5,668 nt of DNA, from positions 1 to 5,668 of the forward strand of contig QMPB01000342.1 of assembly GCA_003648395.1 (NCBI GenBank), given 5' to 3'. The notes under the pieces were generated by a model that was given only the letters and a program-made list of their open reading frames with translations, had not been told where the DNA came from and made no database searches. The stretch is from Bacteroidota bacterium. Lineage in GTDB: Bacteria; Bacteroidota; Bacteroidia; Bacteroidales; UBA1556. The position numbers were made by a program, and so were the translations under genes. Of this stretch, positions 1-5,627 are shown piece by piece (positions within the stretch are counted from its first letter, which is position 1; each line of letters begins with the position of its first letter).

Positions 1-332
1 GGACTGCAATTGTTGAAAGCGGTCGCAACTGGACTGATGTAAATATGGGAGGGCTTAATAGTGTAATAAATACTCCTGTAGTTGGAGCCTCTGGCGCTGT
101 TTATGGTTTACTCTTGGCTTTTGGAATGACTTTCCCCAATGCAATTATATATATATACTTCCTTTTTCCAATGAAGGCAAAATGGTTTGTTTTAGCCTTT
201 GGAGCTCTTGAACTATTCTCAGGTATTCGTAATAGTGCAACTGATAATGTTGCTCACTTTGCCCACCTTGGCGGTATGCTGTTTGGCTTTATCCTTATTA
301 AATATTGGCAGAAAAAACAGCTGAGATTTTAG
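1..332 (+). CDS. Rhomboid family intramembrane serine protease, 3' part (5' end outside window)
   Basis: The frame is open from the window edge (first full codon at 3) to TAG at 330-332, giving 109 residues of the C-terminal part. It carries the rhomboid signature GASGAVYG, with the nucleophile Ser codon at 90-92 in the GxSG motif, followed by a hydrophobic helix, a short linker and a helix containing AHFAHLGGMLFG. The second His of that segment (codon 264-266) is expected to be the catalytic His. This Ser/His pair cleaves transmembrane substrates inside the inner membrane. The protein ends soon after the last membrane helix with a short basic tail (KYWQKKQLRF), so it has no cytosolic C-terminal domain, unlike the rhomboid-like protein at 3593-4369. 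The ATG at 45 is internal: rhomboids need the upstream helices, and coding sequence continues in frame before it. Substrate unknown. Family assignment is firm. Confidence 0.93.
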   Translation, partial: TAIVESGRNWTDVNMGGLNSVINTPVVGASGAVYGLLLAFGMTFPNAIIYIYFLFPMKAKWFVLAFGALELFSGIRNSATDNVAHFAHLGGMLFGFILIKYWQKKQLRF

Positions 333-406
333 ATAACCTTTTTAATCCAACTATGGAAGATCTGCTATTCTGATATAAATATATATATACTTATATTCTT
401 TCGAAA
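333..406. other. AT-rich spacer after the rhomboid gene
   Basis: A non-coding stretch between the rhomboid stop codon and the 33-bp repeat array. It contains an almost pure A/T run around 373-397, including alternating TATATATATA. I see no GC-rich stem followed by a T-run, so no convincing intrinsic terminator for the rhomboid gene. No open frame with a plausible start was seen. Confidence 0.6.
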
Positions 407-670
407 ATATTCACTTTTACTAGGGCAAATAATCTGTAAACTTACACTTTTACTAGGGTAAATATACTGTAAACTTACACTTTTAGCAAGGTAATTATAG
501 GTAAAACTTACACTTTTACTAAGGTAAATATACCGTAAACTTACACTTTTAGTAAGGTAAATATATATAAAACTTACACTTTTGCTAGGGTAAATTTATT
601 ATAAACTTACACTTTTACCAAGGTAATTATTAGTAAAACTTACACTTTTACCAACATAAAATTATTTAAT
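407..670. repeat. Tandem array of eight 33-bp units upstream of the ATPase gene
   Basis: Units start at 407, 440, 473, 506, 539, 572, 605 and 638, each exactly 33 bp with no indels. The seven units from 440 on begin with an invariant 12-mer, ACTTACACTTTT. The six units 440-637 also share invariant GGTAA at unit positions 18-22. The remaining third of each unit is A/T-rich and variable. The first unit (407) is degenerate at its 5' end and the last (638) at its 3' end. Most units hold a small dyad, TTTAC-4 nt-GTAAA (perfect at 440 and 506), and several unit junctions form GTAA-2 or 3 nt-TTAC. The spacing is about three helical turns, so cores would face the same side of DNA. A conserved core next to diverged spacer suggests selection on a bound site rather than recent slippage. 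The role is unknown: a regulatory operator cluster for the downstream gene or an iteron-like site are possible inferences. Confidence 0.95.
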
Positions 671-673
671 ATT

Positions 674-704
674 TACTTTTGCATACTTTTTTATAGTATT
701 TTTG
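674..704 (+). promoter_or_regulatory. Two TAnnTTTG boxes: candidate promoters of the ATPase gene
   Basis: TACTTTTG at 674-681 and TATTTTTG at 697-704 both match the Bacteroidota -7 consensus TAnnTTTG exactly, and both continue as TTTTGCA. For the downstream box a TTTA at 672-675, 21 nt upstream, could serve as a weak -33 element (consensus TTTG). For the upstream box the best candidate is TTTA at 647-650, inside the last repeat unit, 23 nt away. Initiation from the downstream box would fall near 710, leaving a leader of about 25 nt before ATG 735. No Shine-Dalgarno motif precedes that ATG, as is usual in this phylum. Confidence 0.6.
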
Positions 705-734
705 CACTTTAAATTTATAGTAAATATCTATATT

Positions 735-2111
735 ATGTTACGAGATATTCATGAAGAGCTTAAAGAATGGAAAAATGATTATGCTCGAAAGCCCCTATTA
801 TTAGAAGGTTCAAGGCAAGTTGGGAAGACGTATTCTGTAATTCAATTTGCTAAAGAGGAGTATAAAAATCATATTCATATTAATTTTGAACGAAATAAAA
901 AAGCGCACTTAATTTTCGAGCCTGATTTAGACCCCAAAAGAATCATAGTAGAATTGAGCGCTTTAACAGGAGTTAAAATAGAGCCTCGTAATACTCTGAT
1001 TTTTTTTGATGAAATACAGGCACTACAAATTGCAATCACTTCTTTAAAGTATTTTTATGAAGAAGTTTGCGAATATCATGTTATTGCTGCTGGCTCTCTA
1101 CTTGGTATTAATTTTGGGAATACAAGTAATTTCCCTGTTGGCAAGGTGAATTTCTTAAAGATGTTTCCAATGACATTTTTTGAATATCTGAAAGCTAATA
1201 ATGAGGATAATATTTTGGATATTATTTCAAAGCGAAGACCAATTGCTCCCATTTCTCCTGCAATTCACGAGCGGTTAAATTATATATTCCGAGAGTATTT
1301 ATTTGTCGGAGGAATGCCTGAGGCTGTTTTTAGTTTTATTAAAGATAAGAATTTTAAAAAGGTAAGAAAAATACAGCTTGATGTTCTTGATGCTTATAGG
1401 CGAGATTTTGCTAAATATGCTAGTCCATCAAGAGCGTCTAAAATTATTGAGTTTTGGGATTCTATTCCTTATCAACTTGCTCGTGAGAATAAGAAGTTTA
1501 AGTTTAGAGAGATAAAAAAAGGTGCTCGTAAATTGCAATATGATACGATTTTAGTCTGGCTTAAAAGTGCGGGATTAGTTAATGTAACATATAATGTTAG
1601 TACCGCAAAACTTCCTTTAGCAGGATATAATGATGGTTCAAAATTTAAGGTTTACCTTGTTGATTCTGGCTTATTGGGAGCGATGATAAAACTCTCTCCA
1701 GCCATTATTATTGAGCCCGATGGTATTTTTAAAGAGTATAATGGAGCTTTTATAGAAAATTATGTAGCGTCAACCTTGAAAAGTCAGGGGTTCTACGATC
1801 TTTTTTATTGGACATCAAGAGGAGAAGCAGAGGTGGATTATCTTATACAATATAATGATAAGATTTATCCAATTGAAGTAAAGAGTGGAACAAATAGAAA
1901 CATTAAGAGCTTAAGAAGTTATGAGCAGAAATTTCATCCCGAATTTCTTATTCGCACTTCTCCACGCAATTATGTTCAGAGTAATGAGTTTATTAATATT
2001 CCATTATACTCTTTTTCTGCAATACATAATATTATGGCTGAAATATTGGGACTTGAGGGTGAAGCACTAGAAATGGCTTTATTTGAAGCGACTAATTCTT
2101 ATGGACATTAG
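735..2111 (+). CDS. AAA-family ATPase with C-terminal DUF4143 (PD-(D/E)XK-like) domain
   Basis: A 458-residue cytosolic protein, typical in length for the ATP-binding DUF4143 family. The N-terminal P-loop domain has Walker A GSRQVGKT at residues 25-32 and Walker B TLIFFDE at about 87-93. It also has the family's AAGSLLG sensor-like segment, the KMFPMTFFEYL motif and LFVGGMPEAV. The C-terminal domain holds Glu341 (in FIENYV), Asp368 (in EVDYL) and Glu381-x-Lys383 (in IEVKSG), the E...D-Xn-ExK layout of PD-(D/E)XK folds, so the nuclease-like residues look intact. The family's biological role is not established: ATP binding is predicted, nuclease activity is inference. I chose ATG 735 because a TTG-initiated extension from 702 would begin inside the 697-704 promoter box. 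The gene is preceded by the 33-bp repeat array and followed by a long dyad, suggesting an autonomous transcription unit. No broken motif or frameshift was seen. Confidence 0.92.
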   Translation: MLRDIHEELKEWKNDYARKPLLLEGSRQVGKTYSVIQFAKEEYKNHIHINFERNKKAHLIFEPDLDPKRIIVELSALTGVKIEPRNTLIFFDEIQALQIAITSLKYFYEEVCEYHVIAAGSLLGINFGNTSNFPVGKVNFLKMFPMTFFEYLKANNEDNILDIISKRRPIAPISPAIHERLNYIFREYLFVGGMPEAVFSFIKDKNFKKVRKIQLDVLDAYRRDFAKYASPSRASKIIEFWDSIPYQLARENKKFKFREIKKGARKLQYDTILVWLKSAGLVNVTYNVSTAKLPLAGYNDGSKFKVYLVDSGLLGAMIKLSPAIIIEPDGIFKEYNGAFIENYVASTLKSQGFYDLFYWTSRGEAEVDYLIQYNDKIYPIEVKSGTNRNIKSLRSYEQKFHPEFLIRTSPRNYVQSNEFINIPLYSFSAIHNIMAEILGLEGEALEMALFEATNSYGH

Positions 2112-2168
2112 TTGTGTTTATAAAGTAATAAATTTGCTACAATACATGTTTTTATTACGCTTACACAA
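2112..2168. terminator. Long imperfect dyad directly after the ATPase stop codon (possible terminator)
   Basis: An outer 6-bp stem (TTGTGT 2112-2117 with ACACAA 2163-2168) encloses an inner 8-bp stem (GTAATAAA 2125-2132 with TTTATTAC 2151-2158). Between the stems lie 7 nt on the left and 4 nt on the right, and the loop is 18 nt. The dyad begins at the first base after the stop codon. It is A/T-rich and lacks a following T-run, so as an intrinsic terminator it is atypical. It could be a 3'-end processing or stability hairpin, or an operator, since its right arm overlaps the proposed -33 region of the helicase promoter. The dyad is read directly; its role is inferred. Confidence 0.45.
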
Positions 2169-2182
2169 ATAGATTACCTTTG
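2151..2182 (+). promoter_or_regulatory. Candidate Bacteroidota-type promoter of the helicase gene
   Basis: TACCTTTG at 2175-2182 matches the -7 consensus TAnnTTTG exactly. A weak -33 element, TTTA at 2151-2154, lies 20 nt upstream, within the usual spacer range. Transcription would start near 2189, leaving a leader of about 15 nt before ATG 2204. The leader is A/T-rich without a Shine-Dalgarno motif. Confidence 0.6.
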
Positions 2183-2203
2183 CCAACTAATTATTATTAA
2201 AAT

Positions 2204-3547
2204 ATGACATTTAAAGAACTAAATATAATAGAACCAATACTTGATGCTCTAAGAGATGAGGGTTACGAAAAACCATCACCGATTCAAGAGCAGTCAATAC
2301 CTATTCTTTTAAAAGGAAAGGATTTATTGGGTTGTGCGCAAACTGGAACTGGAAAAACTGCAGCTTTTGCAATTCCTATTTTGCAGCAATTATATCAAAA
2401 TAGACAAAGAAATCAAGGTGGTAGAAAAATCAAAGCTTTAATAGTAACTCCTACACGAGAGCTTGCTATACAAATTGATGATAGTTTTGCCAAATATGGT
2501 AAAAATACTGGACTACGGAACACCGTAGTTTTTGGAGGAGTAAAGCAGGGACCTCAAACTAATGAACTTAGAAAAGGTATTGACATTCTTGTTGCTACGC
2601 CTGGGCGTTTGTTGGATTTGATAGGCCAAGGATTAATTACTCTTAAGCATGTAGAATTTTCAGTATTGGATGAGGCCGACCATATGTTGGATATGGGATT
2701 TATCCACGATATAAAAAGAATAATAGCATTATTGCCAAAGAAGCGACAATCACTTTTCTTTTCGGCAACTATGCCTCCTGATATTGTTAAATTATCGAGT
2801 CAGATACTTGGTAATCCTGAAAAGGTTACCATTAACCCTGAAAAACCTACTGCTGAAAAAGTTGAACAGTCACTTTATTATGTGGTTAAAAAAGCTAAAT
2901 CTAAACTGTTGATTCACCTTTTACAAGAGCAAAATTATTATTCTGTATTGGTATTTTCGCGTACAAAACATGGTGCTGATAAGATAGTAAAGTTACTAAA
3001 TCGTGCTAATATTAAGGCCGAGGCTATCCATGGGAATAAATCGCAAAGCGCACGACAAAGAGCTTTAAAGAATTTTAAAGATGGGCAAACGCATGTGCTT
3101 GTGGCTACTGATATTGCTGCTCGTGGTATTGACGTTTCAGGCTTGGCTCTGGTAGTAAATTATGATTTGCCAGCAGTTTCAGAAACATATGTGCATCGTA
3201 TTGGTCGTACTGGTAGGGCTAGTGCTAGTGGTATATCAATTTCTTTTTGCCAACCTGACGAAAGAGCTTTTCTTAAAGATATTCAAAAACTTATTAGTAA
3301 GAAAATAGATGTTGTTACTGATCATCCTTTTGTAGATGAGATAGATGATAGCCCTGAAAAGCAAACTAGACCGCCACGCCAAAATCGTAATAAGAAGAAA
3401 GGTGGAGGTTCTGGAAATAGAAATTCTAGCAGCAAGCAAGGAAATAGAGATTCTAGAAAATCAAATGATAATAAACGCTCGGAAGGAGCAAATAGAAGTA
3501 AAGGTAACGTTGGTAATAGAAGATCTAGTGCTGCTAAAAAATATTAG
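2204..3547 (+). CDS. DEAD-box ATP-dependent RNA helicase, RhlE-like
   Basis: A 447-residue cytosolic helicase that uses ATP to unwind or remodel short RNA duplexes, with likely roles in ribosome assembly, RNA decay or cold growth. All core motifs are present in order: Q motif (PSPIQ, Gln28), motif I AQTGTGKT 45-52, Ia PTRELA, Ib TPGRLLD, II DEAD 156-159, III SAT 187-189, IV VLVFSRT, V ATDIAARGID with Arg307, and VI HRIGRTGRA 331-339. After the second RecA domain, from about residue 380 to the end, is a low-complexity tail rich in Arg, Lys, Asn, Ser and Gly. Such tails in RhlE-type helicases bind RNA non-specifically. The ATG start gives the usual family N-terminus (TFKEL...I...L...GYEKPSPIQ). 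It has its own promoter candidate. Overlapping minus- and plus-strand frames in the tail are shadows of the low-complexity sequence. RhlE-type is judged by overall layout; other DEAD subfamilies cannot be fully excluded. Confidence 0.95.
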   Translation: MTFKELNIIEPILDALRDEGYEKPSPIQEQSIPILLKGKDLLGCAQTGTGKTAAFAIPILQQLYQNRQRNQGGRKIKALIVTPTRELAIQIDDSFAKYGKNTGLRNTVVFGGVKQGPQTNELRKGIDILVATPGRLLDLIGQGLITLKHVEFSVLDEADHMLDMGFIHDIKRIIALLPKKRQSLFFSATMPPDIVKLSSQILGNPEKVTINPEKPTAEKVEQSLYYVVKKAKSKLLIHLLQEQNYYSVLVFSRTKHGADKIVKLLNRANIKAEAIHGNKSQSARQRALKNFKDGQTHVLVATDIAARGIDVSGLALVVNYDLPAVSETYVHRIGRTGRASASGISISFCQPDERAFLKDIQKLISKKIDVVTDHPFVDEIDDSPEKQTRPPRQNRNKKKGGGSGNRNSSSKQGNRDSRKSNDNKRSEGANRSKGNVGNRRSSAAKKY

Positions 3548-3592
3548 TATTGCAGACTACCTACTAATTACTAGATTAAATAGTTAAAAGAT

Positions 3593-4369
3593 ATGTTTAA
3601 TACAAATAATCCCTTGCAAGGGGGAAATATAAAGGATTATTATAAGAATTTTTATAATACTAATAAGCTAATTGTTATTATGATGGCAATAAGTTTAGTA
3701 GCTTCTCTTATTGCTGGAGATAATATTCTGCATATTCTTTATAATGTTTACTTGATTTACTTTGGAGGGTTTCTTTTAAAGCAGAATTTGGGAGAGCAAA
3801 AAGTGCTTTCTACTTTTATACTATCAGCAACAGTAGGTTTTGGAGTTTTCGCTATAAATTTTAGTAACCTTATGCTTACCCCAATTGGAATATCAGCATT
3901 TATAGGAGCTGGTGCAATTGGATTACTAGCTGCTGCGGCAACATATTCTCCCAATATGGAAATAGCAATGGTTCTTATAGGTAGAGTTAAAATTAAATGG
4001 GTAGCCCTAGTTCTAATTGCTTTGGATATAATGAGTATTATGAGTGAGGGGCAGGAGCACCGTATTAGTAATATTGGTGGGGCTGGCTTTGGTTATCTTA
4101 GTATTATGATGATGAAACAGCAATCTGGAATAAATTTTAAAAGTCCTTTTTCTGGATTATTTAATAAAAAGCCTAAATTTACCTCTACAGTAAATGATTC
4201 TTATGCTCAAAATAATACTCAAAAGCAAAGTGATGAAGAGTATAATAAACATAAGCAAGAAGAGCAGAAAGACATAGATATTATTCTTGAAAAAGTTAGG
4301 GAAAAAGGCTATGAAGGCTTGACAAAGGACGAAAAGCAAAAACTATTTAATAGAAGCAAAGAGCTTTAA
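3593..4369 (+). CDS. Rhomboid-like membrane protein lacking the catalytic dyad (pseudo-rhomboid)
   Basis: A 258-residue protein with about six or seven hydrophobic helices between residues 26 and 175 and a charged cytosolic tail. An ungapped match with the rhomboid at the window start pairs VYGLLLAFGMTFPN with AIGLLAAAATYSPN, and HFAHLGGMLFGFI with RISNIGGAGFGYL. In that alignment the nucleophile Ser falls on Gly105 and the catalytic His on Asn160, so protease activity is not expected. The last 32 residues (DIDIILEKVREKGYEGLTKDEKQKLF...) resemble the small C-terminal domain, annotated DUF6576 as I recall, found on many Bacteroidota rhomboid proteins; this supports the family call. Inactive rhomboids elsewhere bind or chaperone membrane proteins; here the role is unknown. 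The start follows the helicase stop by 45 nt with no strong promoter, and the stop is 2 nt before the next ATG, so at least the downstream pair is an operon. Confidence 0.8.
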   Translation: MFNTNNPLQGGNIKDYYKNFYNTNKLIVIMMAISLVASLIAGDNILHILYNVYLIYFGGFLLKQNLGEQKVLSTFILSATVGFGVFAINFSNLMLTPIGISAFIGAGAIGLLAAAATYSPNMEIAMVLIGRVKIKWVALVLIALDIMSIMSEGQEHRISNIGGAGFGYLSIMMMKQQSGINFKSPFSGLFNKKPKFTSTVNDSYAQNNTQKQSDEEYNKHKQEEQKDIDIILEKVREKGYEGLTKDEKQKLFNRSKEL

Positions 4370-4371
4370 TT

Positions 4372-5487
4372 ATGGAACGTCAGCGAATAGGAATTATTGG
4401 ATACATTATGCGACTAATAAACTGGATATTTATTATAGGTTTATTATTATCGTACCTTGCTCAGTGGATTAGCCCTGAGGTATTTTGGCCAATTTCTTTC
4501 TTCGGATTGGCATATCCTATTTTAATTATTGTAAATATTCTGTTCCTTACCCATTGGATTTTTCGCAGACGCAAGTTTCTTATATACCCATTACTAGCAA
4601 TAATGGTGGGTTTGCCAATGCTTGGCCGCTTTGTGCAATTTGGTAGCAATACTGAGGTTATTGATGCTAGTAATAATCTAAAAATAATTACTTATAATGT
4701 GCATGTGCTCGATTATTATCATCAGCACTATGGTGGCTCTGGTTATGCTGGCGATCTTATTCTTGAGAAAATGAAGCTTGAAAATGCAGATATATATTGT
4801 ATGCAGGAGTTTTATTGTAAAGGAGATAAAGGTAAAATACTAATATCTAAATATAAAGAGCAGCTGAATACTCCTTATACATACCATAAACTATATGGCT
4901 CAAAAAATAGTAATATTGCTAATGTGATTTTTAGTAAATATCCTATAATTAGAAATGGAATTGTGGAAAATCCAAAGGATAAATATAAAATTCCTGGAAT
5001 ATTTGCAGATATTGAGCTTAATGGAAGTGAAATAAGGATTTATAGCGTGCATTTAAAATCCATTCATATTTCTGGAAATATTGATTTAATGAATGATATA
5101 TCTAATTTGGATACAGAAGAGGGACAACAAAAAGCTAAGGATAATTCAATTTACTTTATAAATAAGTTTAAGAAGGCTTTCTCGGAAAGATCAGTTCAGA
5201 TTTCTTCTCTAAAAAATCATATTGCTAATTCACCATTTCCAGTAATTATTGCAGGAGACTTTAACGATACTCCTAGCTCATACGCATATAGTCAGTTGCG
5301 TGATGGACTTGATGATGCCTTTGTGAAAAAAGGCGGTGGTTTTGGGCAAACCTATATCGGCCCTTATCCTAGTTTCAGAATTGATAATATCCTTTTTGAC
5401 CCACAATTTACCTGCACAGACTATAATACAATAAAAATAAAGCTCAGCGATCATTATCCTATTAGTGCTGAGTTTGGGATTTATTAA
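4372..5487 (+). CDS. Membrane-anchored endonuclease/exonuclease/phosphatase (EEP) family protein
   Basis: A 371-residue protein: three membrane helices (about 15-32, 41-63, 69-86), then an EEP-fold hydrolase domain from about residue 103. Metal and active-site motifs are all present: TYNVH with Asn109, MQEF with Glu146, SVHLKS with His227, GDFNDTP with Asp296 and Asn298, RIDNI with Asp338, and SDHYPI with Asp360-His361. The family is a Mg-dependent phosphoesterase group acting on nucleic acids, sphingolipids or inositol phosphates; the substrate cannot be told from sequence. The RRRK cluster at 65-68 between helices 2 and 3, with a basic N-terminus, predicts by the positive-inside rule that the catalytic domain faces the periplasm. 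It starts 2 nt after the pseudo-rhomboid stop, implying translational coupling and a shared role at the inner membrane. No missing residues or frameshift were seen. Confidence 0.92.
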   Translation: MERQRIGIIGYIMRLINWIFIIGLLLSYLAQWISPEVFWPISFFGLAYPILIIVNILFLTHWIFRRRKFLIYPLLAIMVGLPMLGRFVQFGSNTEVIDASNNLKIITYNVHVLDYYHQHYGGSGYAGDLILEKMKLENADIYCMQEFYCKGDKGKILISKYKEQLNTPYTYHKLYGSKNSNIANVIFSKYPIIRNGIVENPKDKYKIPGIFADIELNGSEIRIYSVHLKSIHISGNIDLMNDISNLDTEEGQQKAKDNSIYFINKFKKAFSERSVQISSLKNHIANSPFPVIIAGDFNDTPSSYAYSQLRDGLDDAFVKKGGGFGQTYIGPYPSFRIDNILFDPQFTCTDYNTIKIKLSDHYPISAEFGIY

Positions 5488-5499
5488 TTTTTTAAAACA

Positions 5500-5528
5500 A
5501 AGGCTAAAGGAAGAAATTAAGGCTAAAG
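5500..5528 (+). repeat. Two 10-bp direct repeats, 19 bp apart
   Basis: AAGGCTAAAG occurs at 5500-5509 and again at 5519-5528, just after the EEP stop codon. The second copy also contributes AGGCT (5520-5524), which can pair with AGCCT (5536-5540) across an 11-nt loop. That hairpin is followed by a mildly T-rich stretch and is a weak terminator candidate. The function of the repeat pair is unknown. Confidence 0.5.
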
Positions 5529-5533
5529 TAGTA

Positions 5534-5574
5534 TCAGCCTGAGTGTTTTGCAAAAAAAGACACAAGACCTTTAA
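5534..5574. repeat. 41-bp intergenic direct repeat, copy 1
   Basis: This segment, beginning TCAGCCTGAG and ending GACCTTTAA, is identical over 41 bp to 5628-5668. It contains the perfect 10-bp palindrome TTTTGCAAAA, flanked by GTGT on the left and, after 4 extra bases, ACAC on the right, so it could form a small hairpin. The bases just before the two copies differ (A versus G), so the left boundary is real. It is non-coding on both strands as far as I can see. Confidence 0.93.
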
Positions 5575-5627
5575 AACTTGCAGTTTCTATTATTATTAAT
5601 TGTCGATATAGCTTGAGTGGTAGACTG
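5575..5627. other. 53-bp spacer between the two 41-bp repeats
   Basis: A/T-rich non-coding sequence. Near its right end, AGCTTGAGTGGT (5610-5621) resembles the start of the 41-bp repeat, AGCCTGAGTGTT, at 10 of 12 positions and sits 20 bp before copy 2. It may be a degenerate fragment of the same element. No gene or clear signal otherwise. Confidence 0.5.

Noticed and set aside
407..600. Minus-strand frame through the repeats encoding an 11-residue repeat
   Set aside because: Because 33 is a multiple of three, one minus-strand frame stays open through several units. It is stopped in the unit at 572 and has no ATG in the units I translated, so the openness is a by-product of the period.
407..670. 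CRISPR array
   Set aside because: The units abut, and the parts between conserved cores are short A/T-rich variants of each other rather than unique spacers. No cas gene is present, and the 33-bp period is too short for a repeat plus spacer.
702..734. N-terminal extension of the ATPase from TTG 702
   Set aside because: The codon lies inside a perfect TAnnTTTG box, and the added residues are not part of the usual family N-terminus. ATG 735 gives a normal protein.
3236..3439. Minus-strand reading frame opposite the helicase tail
   Set aside because: No recognisable motifs. It is explained as a shadow of the A/G-rich low-complexity coding sequence.
3545..3552. TAGTATTG as a promoter for the pseudo-rhomboid operon
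   Set aside because: It matches TAnnTTTG at 7 of 8 positions, overlaps the helicase stop codon, and I find no -33 element at the right distance. Read-through from the helicase is equally likely.
3345..3587. Plus-strand out-of-frame reading frame overlapping the helicase tail
   Set aside because: The intact helicase frame covers almost all of it, and the product looks like frame-shifted low-complexity sequence with no family features.
5278..5565. Minus-strand frame across the end of the EEP gene and the first 41-bp repeat
   Set aside because: Most of it lies opposite the conserved catalytic end of the EEP gene, and it shows no protein motif.
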